Shown here: positions 34,814-43,083 of the stretch, piece by piece
Position numbering within the stretch: the stretch's first letter is position 1
How the letters are laid out: each line of letters starts with the position of its first letter
DNA from: Vulcanisaeta souniana JCM 11219
GTDB lineage: Archaea; Thermoproteota; Thermoprotei; Thermoproteales; Thermocladiaceae
Length of the DNA: 64,000 nt
Direction of reading: 5' to 3'
NCBI RefSeq assembly: GCF_026000775.1
Contig: NZ_AP026830.1
Location: 310,001 to 374,000, forward strand
Program-made: the position numbers and the translations under genes
Notes under the pieces: model-generated
Seen by the model: only the letters and a program-made list of their open reading frames with translations
What the model was told of the DNA's origin: nothing
Databases searched by the model: none

Positions 34814-34961
34814 TTATTGTGAGTTATAATGATGCAGATTGGTGATTCTGCTGATGTTGCTCCTAAAAATTAAAGGATATTACGCTGGGCATCATGGCAT
34901 CAAACACCCTCTTCCTAACCAACCCATTGGTTGAGTACATTGCCCTTTAACTTCTCTTTGT

Positions 34962-36095
34962 CTATATTTTTGCGACTTTGCACGTGGTTATTAACTTCAT
35001 TAACTCCGTAACCAGTTGCTTCCTTGCTTCAGCATCCTTCATTGCAATTCCCTCAACATTGCGTCTCTCCCAGGGCCAGATGCCCGTGTAATGGGGTGGT
35101 TCATAGTCAATGAGTCCCCTTAATGCGGTACTCACCTCAGTGAAGTCTATGTCGCAGTGGGCTAGGGCGTAGGCTGCGTAGGCTATTAACTCCTCCTTTC
35201 TCCCACGCCTTATGAACTCGTTAATTGCGTTGACCAATACATCATCCTCACTTGAAGCAAGCAGTGGCGATTCCCTAACGTGCTGCTCATAAATCCTCTC
35301 CGCAATTTTCTCAGCAACCCTCGAGAACGCGCTATATAGCCTATAACCAATGACCACCACAATAATTGCCAGGAGGATTAGTGATACCATGGTTAGGTAG
35401 CCGCTGTATGGCTTTAATTGCGGTATTTGTGCGAACATAGATATAAATCCCACAACGAAGAGTAGTGCCACAATGGGTTTCGCAATCCTTGGTAAGTCAC
35501 TAACCAGGGGTCTCAGTGCTGGGTGTAGACTCATTAACATGACGATGCCCATCAATGCCGAGCCAATTGAGGCATAAAGGAATGGCATACCAAGCGGCGT
35601 ATAGGCAATGGATCCCATACCAGCAACCCCGTAAAGCACAACCGCAGCGCCCAGGTAGGTTAGTGATGACTTAACGGGTTCGCCAAAACCCCTACCGTAA
35701 TTAATGAGCACGGCACCAACAAAGATCACGAATATTGCCGTGAATATTCCCGGGAGTTTATTGAAGTGTATGAGGGGTGGTATCGTTGTCAAAGTACCCT
35801 CCAGAAGCAGGTATGCAAATACTGTCGGCGCAATCACGCTAACCAATACACTGCCTAGGACCTTGAATAACGTACCAGTCCTCGTTGATAAAAACCCTCC
35901 AGCCAGTCTAATGGCCATGAATATGATGAGCGGTAACAGTAATGCGTTAATTAACCACTTAATCGGTATTGATGCTAATGGAACGTAATTAATTATTGAT
36001 GGCCCCAGTGTAAGGATTATTAAGAGCACTGCGATTAGAACGCCGATCCTAATCCCATAATGCCTAGCTAACTTGTTCAGGCTCATCCTGGACAC
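34962..36095 (-). CDS. Multi-helix membrane protein with cytoplasmic helical C-terminus (cluster A)
   Basis: A 377-residue protein. About eight membrane helices span residues ~15-255. The C-terminal ~110 residues are soluble and helical (AEKIAERIYEQHVRESPLL ... EFIRRGRKEELIAYAAYALAHC) and somewhat like the DUF4129 tail often found with MoxR/DUF58 genes. It is the last gene of cluster A and overlaps the preceding gene by 13 bases. A paralogue with the same layout is at 57705-58778. Its role is presumably membrane scaffold or client of the MoxR system. Confidence 0.7.
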   Translation of the reverse strand: MSRMSLNKLARHYGIRIGVLIAVLLIILTLGPSIINYVPLASIPIKWLINALLLPLIIFMAIRLAGGFLSTRTGTLFKVLGSVLVSVIAPTVFAYLLLEGTLTTIPPLIHFNKLPGIFTAIFVIFVGAVLINYGRGFGEPVKSSLTYLGAAVVLYGVAGMGSIAYTPLGMPFLYASIGSALMGIVMLMSLHPALRPLVSDLPRIAKPIVALLFVVGFISMFAQIPQLKPYSGYLTMVSLILLAIIVVVIGYRLYSAFSRVAEKIAERIYEQHVRESPLLASSEDDVLVNAINEFIRRGRKEELIAYAAYALAHCDIDFTEVSTALRGLIDYEPPHYTGIWPWERRNVEGIAMKDAEARKQLVTELMKLITTCKVAKI

Positions 36096-37366
36096 CCCAT
36101 GACCAGCGCATCCCTCAGCCTTGTTAACCCACGTATGAAATCCTCATAAGCCCTCCTATCAACGCCCACATGCCCATACCTAACAGCCTCAAAAATCCTG
36201 AGGCTAACCCAGTACTCGCAATTCGTCTCACTCACCAAACCCTTACTGGCCAACTCCATGCAGATCTCCCTGGGCGTCTTATTCTCAATGTCCTCAAGCC
36301 CGTGCATAGCCATGTTGGCCCTAAACACGTTCATCACATCCCCATCGTAATCCTCTACTACGAGGATTCTATGAACCTCGGCAACATTACCATTAACCCT
36401 AGCCCTAACCTCATGACAACCGGGGTTACGGAATACCAGCGTGTTGTCAATAACCTCACCCTCAGGGTGCAACTCAAGGGATGCGCCGTTACTTACTGTG
36501 AAGGGCAGTGGGTCATTAATCCTCCAGGTGAGTGGTAGGTCCTTATCAATGCCAAGGTCGACAAATTTACCACCACCCCAACCCCTGAGAGGCGTTGGCA
36601 ATCCATTAATGGGTAATTCCATCCTTGGCAAGGCTTGTTGGGGTTTTTCCATGGGCTTTGGCCTTGGCATCTCAGCCTTAACCTTCGGCTTCCTCTCAAC
36701 CCTCCTCTCACTCTTCTCACTAAGCAACCTAAGTCTCACCAGGGAACTCCTCGCACTTATTATCGTAAATATCAATAGTATAATTATTATGGCTATGAGA
36801 ACCCACAATAGCCAGGGTAGGACTATCTTAATGACCGTGGTCTTAACGACTTCATTATTCATGGAATTAACACCATGAACGCCACTGGCGACCCCACCGC
36901 CACTTCCACCGCCCCCACCGCCTCCGTGATGTTGCATAGTTGTATTGGTTATTGACCAAGAAAATACCGGGGATATTATTGGCATGTTGCTAAATGTGAG
37001 TGGTAGGACTGGCTGCGTAATGTGTATTTTTGGTGGTAATGGGCTTATCACTGGTTCATTTATGAAGGGCATGGTTAATGCTATAAACTCTCCAAGACCG
37101 TGAAGGCCGAATCCAACGCCTGAAAAACCAAAGCCGCTACCAAATAATCCAATGCCGAAGCCATTAATGCCAAAGCCGGCACCGAATAGCCCAGTACCAA
37201 GTCCAATGCCCGGTATTTGTGACTTACTGACACTCACGATATTCACCAGGTTATTTGACTTAGACCCACTGGTCTTGATTATCAACGGCGTTATTGAACT
37301 CATGAGAATCCAAGTGATTACAAGCACGATTAACAGGAAGACCGTTGCAGTTGTTCTTGAGTTCAT
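36083..37366 (-). CDS. Two-helix membrane protein with Gly/Phe-rich outer loop and cytoplasmic domain (cluster A)
   Basis: About 427 residues from ATG 37366, which overlaps the upstream stop (ATGA); a longer frame from 37591 would run back over the neighbouring gene and is rejected. Order: a membrane helix (~8-27), a Gly/Phe-rich run (~53-92, units such as GFGIGLFGSGFG), a proline-rich part, a poly-Gly stretch, a second helix (~175-203), then a cytoplasmic part. That part has GWGGGKFVDLGIDKDLPLTW, a beta-rich section, and a helical end (AVRYGHVGVDRRAYEDFIRGL) like DUF4129. Its paralogue is at 56594-57727. Confidence 0.7.
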   Translation of the reverse strand: MNSRTTATVFLLIVLVITWILMSSITPLIIKTSGSKSNNLVNIVSVSKSQIPGIGLGTGLFGAGFGINGFGIGLFGSGFGFSGVGFGLHGLGEFIALTMPFINEPVISPLPPKIHITQPVLPLTFSNMPIISPVFSWSITNTTMQHHGGGGGGGSGGGVASGVHGVNSMNNEVVKTTVIKIVLPWLLWVLIAIIIILLIFTIISARSSLVRLRLLSEKSERRVERKPKVKAEMPRPKPMEKPQQALPRMELPINGLPTPLRGWGGGKFVDLGIDKDLPLTWRINDPLPFTVSNGASLELHPEGEVIDNTLVFRNPGCHEVRARVNGNVAEVHRILVVEDYDGDVMNVFRANMAMHGLEDIENKTPREICMELASKGLVSETNCEYWVSLRIFEAVRYGHVGVDRRAYEDFIRGLTRLRDALVMGCPG

Positions 37367-38148
37367 ATGGCAACACCCCTCCTGGTTAATACTATAAGTC
37401 CGCTGGCAATGGACATTAGTATAAAGCCTATTAGTAACATTCCAATAATTGATAATATTGACCCAATTATTAATATTGCCATAAACGCAATACCAAGGAA
37501 ATCCCCATCCCTGACGAGAAATATTAACAAAAGGATCCCAACAATGCCAATACCGAGGATCCACAATAACGTGCCCATCGTCATTGGCCATGGAAATGGA
37601 AGAGCCATATAAATGGAGGATGAACTTAACGTTAATGCCATTCCCTGATTAACAACCGGGGTAACGTCAGTGGTAAGTAGCAGTATTAAACCAATTAATG
37701 CCAACACTGACCCAATTAATGATAGCGATGCGCCGACTAACGTTGCGAGACTAAGGATTGACCTATGGCCTTTCCAGATGGTACGTACACCGAACCACAG
37801 CCTTAAACTGGCCAGTAGGGCTAATCCGAAAATTGTGAATAATATTGCGTCGACAATGGCCGAGAGTACGAAGAAGAAAGAAGGTGATATGCCGAATATA
37901 TTAACTATTTTAGTAAAGGCTGATTGATGGGCCGACGGGTTAACCACCGTTACAAAGAACTCAGCAAAGTCCCTAGCAGCCCTGAGTGGGTCTTCCTGAA
38001 TAACCTTCGCAGCGTATGGTGAAGCTAGGACCGCATAATTAACTATAAGAGTTACGGCTAAAAGGATTATGGTCCAGGCAATGAACGCCTTTAATAAATC
38101 CATAAACCCCAGGTCACTTAACGTTACCTTAGCACTCATGGTCTTCAC
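37363..38148 (-). CDS. Membrane protein, about six helices (cluster A only)
   Basis: A 261-residue hydrophobic protein with about six membrane helices and a larger loop (~50-95) after the first. It overlaps both neighbours by four bases, so it belongs to the same transcript. Cluster B has no counterpart. No known family was recognised. Confidence 0.65.
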   Translation of the reverse strand: MKTMSAKVTLSDLGFMDLLKAFIAWTIILLAVTLIVNYAVLASPYAAKVIQEDPLRAARDFAEFFVTVVNPSAHQSAFTKIVNIFGISPSFFFVLSAIVDAILFTIFGLALLASLRLWFGVRTIWKGHRSILSLATLVGASLSLIGSVLALIGLILLLTTDVTPVVNQGMALTLSSSSIYMALPFPWPMTMGTLLWILGIGIVGILLLIFLVRDGDFLGIAFMAILIIGSILSIIGMLLIGFILMSIASGLIVLTRRGVAI

Positions 38149-38729
38149 CCCCTATGGACCCTCGCTATTACCATGGCTATTAGGTAAACTATAATGAATA
38201 GTAACAGTGCAATTACTGGAGCTAAACTAATGATCCTTAGTACCTCCATTAACAGGGTTATCACGAAGGATACCCCAAGCAACAGGACGCCAACGCCGAT
38301 CACTACGGCATTGGTAGTATCCAACTCCCTAAGTCCCTCAGCACCGTAACCCAATTCCCTCATTCTCCTGGCTATCCTACTGCTTGCCTCATAAACGTTG
38401 CCTAGGAAGTACGCGTAAATAGATAGGGATATTGACAGGGCAAGCCACCTAAGGGCTGGCTCATTCACAGTACCCAGAGCAACACCCGTTGTGTACGGTA
38501 TGTAACCCATGGCGAAGGCCAGGAGGGCCATTGATGAGAATGCCGAGAACAAACCAGCCCTGCCCAAGCCCCTACCCCTAACCAGGCCGATGACGCCTAT
38601 TATCGCCGTTATCCCCATGAAGACGTAGATCAATATGCCTGAGTAATCGGTCATTACCATGAAGACTATGAATGGTGTTAATGGTAGTGATAGGGCCAAT
38701 GCCGCGGATAGGAGTCTCATGACAACCAC
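38145..38729 (-). CDS. Membrane protein with cytoplasmic loop (cluster A)
   Basis: A 194-residue protein with about six membrane helices and one charged loop (EASSRIARRMRELGYGAEGLRELD). The corresponding loop in cluster B (61050-61631) is NYVKYMRELSNRGYDKAEVNNALD, and helix layout agrees, so the two are paralogues. It overlaps the DUF58 gene by 13 bases and the next gene by four. Confidence 0.65.
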   Translation of the reverse strand: MVVMRLLSAALALSLPLTPFIVFMVMTDYSGILIYVFMGITAIIGVIGLVRGRGLGRAGLFSAFSSMALLAFAMGYIPYTTGVALGTVNEPALRWLALSISLSIYAYFLGNVYEASSRIARRMRELGYGAEGLRELDTTNAVVIGVGVLLLGVSFVITLLMEVLRIISLAPVIALLLFIIVYLIAMVIARVHRG

Positions 38730-40063
38730 CTCACCCTGGGCATTAACCTTGCCACTGCCAAACCCACGTTTTCACAACCTGGGTCCCAGGGCACAACAAG
38801 CATGCCCTTGGGTAATGCCTTGTACAGCCTAGCCCTGGTACCTATGCGACCAATGCATGTAGTTATTTCATAATCACCTAGTTTCTCGCCCATGACTATG
38901 GACCCGTGGGACACGTCAATCACCAAGGCCCTACCCAACAACCTACACCTGTTTCCTGGCCCTACGCATAGGGACTTCCTGAGGGCGTTGACCACGTCCT
39001 TACTGGCCATGTTGGTGATAATAATTAGTATGGGCTTTGTTTCCATGATCACCCTGAGCAGGGCTGGATCGGCAAACTCGTACCTAGGCTCCTCCACATA
39101 CTCAATCCTAAGTAATGTGCTTAATACCCTGTAGAACTGGGTCTGGCCTGACGACGGCATTACGTAAACGTCACTAGGAGGTATCGTCCACAGGCCCACG
39201 TTGTAGCCATACCTAAGCAGTACCTTAGTGAGTGAGAGTACGAGCGATGTACCGAATTCAAGTGGGTTCTCGTGTGGGTAGCCGAGTCTCATCCATGGGC
39301 CTAAGTCGATTAGAAACACCACGTTCCTCAAGCCCTCCCTCTCGTAATTATTAACCATTAACTTACCCTCAATGGACCTAGCCGTGGCCTTCCAATTAAT
39401 GAATTTGAATGGGTCCCCAGGCACGTACTCTCTAATGTCCATGAAATCCGTTGAGTGCGGACCGAGCCTGTTCGGCGTCACCCTGGGCGTCACCGTAGAC
39501 GGCTTAATCTTGCCAACACCCCTCCTAATGATCCTGTACCTAGGCATAACCACTAACTTAATGTCATCATTGACCTCATCCTCAATGATCCTAAGACCAA
39601 AGAGGTGGTGGTATGTGTACCTAATGCGTCCAAAATCGTACACGCCCCTCTTTAATGCCTTAACCTTGAACTTGAACTCCCTCTCCACGTCACTAAACCC
39701 CTTGAAGACTATTTGGGCAGCCTTACCATTAACAACATCAAAGCCCTCCTTATACCTCCTTGAGTCGCCGTATGACGCCGGCGGCGTCGCTATTGACACT
39801 AGACCAAGCCCACCCTTAACCCTCACCCTAACCCTAGCCTCAACTTCATCCCCAGCGAATACCCTGGTTCTCGGTAAGTCAATGTTCATGGTTATTACGG
39901 GCTTCATGTCCGTAATAAGGGCTAAGAATACCATGAGTGCCGAGAAGATAACGGCCATTAACAGTTCCTTAGCTGTGGCTATAATGGCCATTATGGCCAC
40001 GAATATGGGTATAGCCAGGAGTAGGTAGTAAGACTTCGTTATTTCCCTAACCATACCAATCAC
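38717..40063 (-). CDS. DUF58 domain protein (cluster A)
   Basis: A 448-residue DUF58 protein. Two N-terminal membrane helices are followed by a beta-sandwich (~55-160). The DUF58 signature is GPHSTDFMDIREYVPGDPF then KFINWKATARS, leading into a von Willebrand A-like domain with LIDLGPWMRLGYPHENPLEFG. DUF58 proteins work with MoxR ATPases in assembling or activating protein complexes. It overlaps moxR by four bases. MVREITK at ~40054 is an alternative start. Confidence 0.88.
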   Translation of the reverse strand: MIGMVREITKSYYLLLAIPIFVAIMAIIATAKELLMAVIFSALMVFLALITDMKPVITMNIDLPRTRVFAGDEVEARVRVRVKGGLGLVSIATPPASYGDSRRYKEGFDVVNGKAAQIVFKGFSDVEREFKFKVKALKRGVYDFGRIRYTYHHLFGLRIIEDEVNDDIKLVVMPRYRIIRRGVGKIKPSTVTPRVTPNRLGPHSTDFMDIREYVPGDPFKFINWKATARSIEGKLMVNNYEREGLRNVVFLIDLGPWMRLGYPHENPLEFGTSLVLSLTKVLLRYGYNVGLWTIPPSDVYVMPSSGQTQFYRVLSTLLRIEYVEEPRYEFADPALLRVIMETKPILIIITNMASKDVVNALRKSLCVGPGNRCRLLGRALVIDVSHGSIVMGEKLGDYEITTCIGRIGTRARLYKALPKGMLVVPWDPGCENVGLAVARLMPRVRWLS

Positions 40064-41022
40064 TTGGGCACAGATATCTTGCCCAGGTATTCAAGGACTA
40101 TGTCCCTACCCGTGATCTCGCTCTCTATTGCATACTCGGGCTTTAGCACGATCCTGTGCCCAAGCGTATCCGCAGCCACGGACTTAACGTCATCGGGTAT
40201 TACGTAATCCCTACCATCAATAACGGCTATGGCCCTGGCAATCCTCAGGAGCGATAATAAACCCCTCGGGCTTGGACCAGCAGCGACCCTTTCATCGTCC
40301 CTAATCACCCTGAAGGCAAGTATGTACTTAATGATGTCCTGGTCAACCCTAACCTTACCCTCTATGAACTGCCTAATCGCGAGCAAGTCATTGGTGTTCG
40401 TGATAGTATTAGCATAACCCGTTGGGTCATCAGTCATCCACTTAATCCTCCTACTCAATAACTCACCCTCCTCATCCTCACTTGGGTACCCAAGGCTCAT
40501 CTTAAGCATGAACCTATCCATCTGAGCCTCAGGTAGTGGGTAAGTGCCCTCGTACTCAATCGGGTTCTGCGTCGCAATAACAATGAACGGCTGTGGTAAC
40601 TTATACGTCTCGCCCTCAATAGTTACCTGGAGCTCCTCCATGGCCTCAAGGAGCGCCGCCTGGGTCTTCGGTGGAGCCCTATTAATCTCGTCGGCCAGTA
40701 TGAAGTTCGCGAAGACAGGCCCTGTCATTACCACAAACCTGCCCTCACTCGGTCTCCAAACTTTAGTGCCAACTATGTCACTGGGCAGTAGGTCTGGAGT
40801 GAATTGTATCCTTGAGAATTGAAGCCCCAGGACCTTTGCCATGAGTTTTGCAAGGAAGGTCTTACCAACGCCAGGCTTATCCTCTAGGAGCACGTGCCCA
40901 CCAGCCAAGGCCGCAGCCAATATCTTCCTAATCACCTCCTCCTTACCTGAGTAATAACCAAGTATCTCACCAACAATGGCCTTAATCTTACCCCTAATCA
41001 TATCTATATTTAATGCGGCCAT
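40060..41022 (-). CDS. MoxR-family AAA+ ATPase (cluster A)
   Basis: A 320-residue MoxR ATPase. Walker A is GGHVLLEDKPGVGKTFL, Walker B LADEINRAPPKTQAALLEAM; sensor 1 lies in IATQNPIEYEGTYPLPEAQ, and the arginine finger and sensor 2 regions are also conserved. MoxR ATPases act as chaperones for metal insertion or complex assembly and nearly always sit next to DUF58/VWA genes, as here. It is the first gene of the six-gene cluster A operon and is ~60% identical by eye to the cluster B copy. Confidence 0.92.
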   Translation of the reverse strand: MAALNIDMIRGKIKAIVGEILGYYSGKEEVIRKILAAALAGGHVLLEDKPGVGKTFLAKLMAKVLGLQFSRIQFTPDLLPSDIVGTKVWRPSEGRFVVMTGPVFANFILADEINRAPPKTQAALLEAMEELQVTIEGETYKLPQPFIVIATQNPIEYEGTYPLPEAQMDRFMLKMSLGYPSEDEEGELLSRRIKWMTDDPTGYANTITNTNDLLAIRQFIEGKVRVDQDIIKYILAFRVIRDDERVAAGPSPRGLLSLLRIARAIAVIDGRDYVIPDDVKSVAADTLGHRIVLKPEYAIESEITGRDIVLEYLGKISVPK

Positions 41023-41043
41023 AATTATTTTGAAACAATCTTA

Positions 41044-41053
41044 ATTATTTAAA
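41044..41053 (-). promoter_or_regulatory. TATA box of MoxR cluster A
   Basis: On the minus strand the A/T run around 41049 lies 27 bases before the moxR ATG (41022), predicting leaderless transcription of the cluster. Confidence 0.45.
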
Positions 41054-41160
41054 CATTAAGTTCGTATTTTAGAACGCATTACTTAAGTTCTCTTAATCTC
41101 TTTCTATCTCATTCTTTTTCATCAGATACCTGGTTGTTTACGTAATATAATTAAACCATG

Positions 41161-41196
41161 ATTACCGAGGACGGGGTCCTCGCGAACGCCGGTAAT
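41161..41196. other. Nested inverted repeat, possible structured RNA or decayed element
   Basis: ATTACCG (41161-41167) pairs with CGGTAAT (41190-41196). Inside it GAGGAC pairs with GTCCTC. The result is a 36-base hairpin with a bulged side loop. It opens a short frame (ATG 41158) of 38 codons with no known homologue. The function is unknown; it may be a regulatory RNA or the end of a mobile element. Confidence 0.35.
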
Positions 41197-41224
41197 CCGT
41201 ACTGGTTGATCTTTGGCTTTCTAG

Positions 41225-41464
41225 TTAACTATCCTCATCCTCTTTACCTTAGCTCTAAAATCCTTACTCAGTAATGATTATGAGACTGTAAAGGCTATTA
41301 CTAAGTCCAATGAACTTAACTCACTATCGCGCACCACTCTATCTCCGCTGGTAAACTAGTTCCATGAGTACTCCAAGTTCATTCAACGCCTCTATGCTAA
41401 CACCAATAGGGCATTGGGGATAGTAAGGCCATTTGTGAAGCTGATCTGTAAGGGCCCCGCCTAA
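41225..41464 (+). pseudogene. Decayed coding frame with one in-frame stop
   Basis: One frame runs 80 codons with a single TAG at 41357. It starts with a hydrophobic helix (LTILILFTLALKSLL) and ends with FIQRLYANTNRALGIVRPF, both protein-like. Start and upstream part are missing. It lies between moxR and the right 48-bp repeat. I cannot name the family. Confidence 0.3.
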
Positions 41465-41477
41465 GGCCCACGGGGCC
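41453..41477. other. GC-rich hairpin (possible terminator or structured element)
   Basis: GGCCCCG (41453-41459) pairs with CGGGGCC (41471-41477) around an 11-base loop. The stem stands out from the A/T-rich surroundings. It overlaps the end of the decayed frame. Confidence 0.35.
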
Positions 41478-41592
41478 TCGTTTTCTAGGTATTTTACCCT
41501 ATAGGGTTTCCTTGAATAGTATTACGCCTTAGTTAGGGTAAAATCGTGATGACTACGGAGGCATCATCAACAATAAGGAGGGTTGACATACT

Positions 41593-41640
41593 CATAAGGA
41601 TCAGTGGTCGTTCACATCAAGAATCAAGTACAACCTAGTG
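41593..41640 (+). repeat. Perfect 48-bp direct repeat, right copy
   Basis: Identical to 34486-34533. It covers the last ~13 codons and stop of the minus-strand gene at 41601-42140, so this copy is likely the original site and the left copy the duplicate. Confidence 0.9.
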
Positions 41641-42140
41641 CCCATTTTCATTAAATACTCAAGGTTCCCATTTAAAACAGAATACGCGTCAGGCATATGG
41701 TCCCTTCTTTCCCTAATATACGGGTTATATAAATGGGCATAAACCACTATCCCTCTCCTTACCAGGTTAATTATCCTGTATGCATCAAGGTGAATAACTA
41801 CTTCCTGAGTGAGTGGGCATTCATCGCTAGTTATGTAATTCATTACCGTAAAGCCAAGCCTACCTAATAACGTAACCAGGTCTAGGGTAGCGCACGGATA
41901 TATGATCAGCCTGTTGATACCCATTCTCAGTAATGACCTTATTAGGGATGGTCGCCTCAATAACTCATGAACTTGGTCAGGATCTATCATTAGGCCATAC
42001 ATGCGGCAATTAAGTTCCTTAATGCGAGTCCAATCGGTGACCCTGCTAATGCAATCATCACCACAGCAATCAATACCCAATCTCAAGACCCGTATTATGA
42101 TATCCCTATGCCTATTGATTAATTCATTAAGCATATCCAC
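41601..42140 (-). CDS. Cysteine-containing protein of unknown function
   Basis: A 179-residue protein with an alpha/beta pattern of strands and helices (INRLIIYPCATLDLVTLLGRLGF) and seven cysteines, including CCGDDC near residue 24, that could bind a metal. Its last residues (LILDVNDH) are encoded in the right 48-bp repeat. It overlaps the DUF429 gene upstream by 14 bases, so the two form an operon. Family not recognised. Confidence 0.55.
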   Translation of the reverse strand: MDMLNELINRHRDIIIRVLRLGIDCCGDDCISRVTDWTRIKELNCRMYGLMIDPDQVHELLRRPSLIRSLLRMGINRLIIYPCATLDLVTLLGRLGFTVMNYITSDECPLTQEVVIHLDAYRIINLVRRGIVVYAHLYNPYIRERRDHMPDAYSVLNGNLEYLMKMGTRLYLILDVNDH

Positions 42141-42768
42141 GCAGTAGCACCTGGATCTCGCAATCGCTACGTGGAATTATCAATGCGCCCTCATCATCAC
42201 CGTAGCCGGTCAACGCCTCCGTGCATCCATGATCATGAAGTAGGCACGTGAATGCCGAGACCAATGCATCGATCTCATGCACATTACTTACCTGGGGGCC
42301 CCTCAGTGACGAGGTTATGATCCTCATGAAACCCTGCCTATCCATCCCAAGTACCTTAAGCGTTGATGTGGGGTGCACCTCAAGCACCTTAATGTTTACT
42401 TGCCTTAAATAATTCGCAACCTGGATGCCGTACATTGTCAGCAACCTCATGGAGCCCAGCAGTGGCGGAAGAAGTCTAAGCCCCAGTTTTCTGGCCTTGA
42501 TTTCAATTAACCTATTAAATCCATGCCTAGGAAGCCCCAGGGGTGCGTCAATACATACAAATGATGGTTTTTGACCTAAAGCAAAACTCACTAACTCCTC
42601 CCTTGAGGATAAGGTGTTTACGAAGTACATGGGTTCAACGGTATTCAACACACCGACGCCTGTTCTCCTCCTGCCTGGCAGCGCCAAGTCAATACCAACG
42701 TAGATCCCACTCATTTGTTCATAAAAGGGATTTACTTGGTCCCTTGTTGCCATGATTGGGTCCCTCAT
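42127..42768 (-). CDS. DUF429 family protein (RNase H-like fold)
   Basis: A 213-residue protein. GIYVGIDLALP at the start (~20-30), FVCIDAPLGLPR (~90-100) and NVHEIDALVSAFTCLLH near the end are the acidic motifs of the DUF429 family, which has an RNase H-like fold and is predicted to be a nuclease or ATPase. Activity is not established. The ATG at 42712 (MSGIYVGIDLALP) is an alternative start. Confidence 0.75.
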   Translation of the reverse strand: MRDPIMATRDQVNPFYEQMSGIYVGIDLALPGRRRTGVGVLNTVEPMYFVNTLSSREELVSFALGQKPSFVCIDAPLGLPRHGFNRLIEIKARKLGLRLLPPLLGSMRLLTMYGIQVANYLRQVNIKVLEVHPTSTLKVLGMDRQGFMRIITSSLRGPQVSNVHEIDALVSAFTCLLHDHGCTEALTGYGDDEGALIIPRSDCEIQVLLRGYA

Positions 42769-42973
42769 TGTTGTTAATTAACATGGTTTTAATACCTGCA
42801 TTGGTTATCAATGGAGGACTTGAATACGTGATTTTTGAATAAATAATAATGCCATGATTTATTATAAACCCGTCAGAATTGATTAGGTAGGTCATGATTA
42901 GTACCTGTAGTCTTTAGATTCCTGTGTTAATAAGGATACTAGGTCTTAGTAATTAAAAGTAGGTCGAGAATTT

Positions 42974-43081
42974 ATGGAGACATTATGTTCAACATGTAAA
43001 TCCCTTCATACTGAGGTATTGAGGGCATTAAAACGCGTTATGTTTACCCTGGGGTTCAAGTTCAGGGGATCGAATGCATGA
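42974..43081 (+). CDS. Possible 35-aa protein with a CxxC pair
   Basis: ATG 42974 opens 35 codons: METLCSTCKSLHTEVLRAL, then a hydrophobic-basic tail. An A/T-rich box lies ~25 bases upstream, as for other genes here. It may be a real small zinc-binding protein or a remnant. The rest of the 42769-43083 gap has no feature I can support. Confidence 0.25.
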   Translation: METLCSTCKSLHTEVLRALKRVMFTLGFKFRGSNA

Positions 43082-43083
43082 AA

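Noticed and set aside
36441-36878. 145-aa frame on the + strand
   Set aside because: It is antisense to the cluster A two-helix protein, whose motifs have a paralogue in cluster B, and has no promoter or spacing of its own.
37367-37591. N-terminal extension of the cluster A two-helix protein to a 502-aa form
   Set aside because: It would run fully over the preceding membrane gene; the ATG at 37366 overlaps that gene's stop (ATGA) and begins with a proper membrane helix.
39372-40028. 218-aa frame on the + strand
   Set aside because: Antisense shadow of the DUF58 gene, caused by its codon usage.
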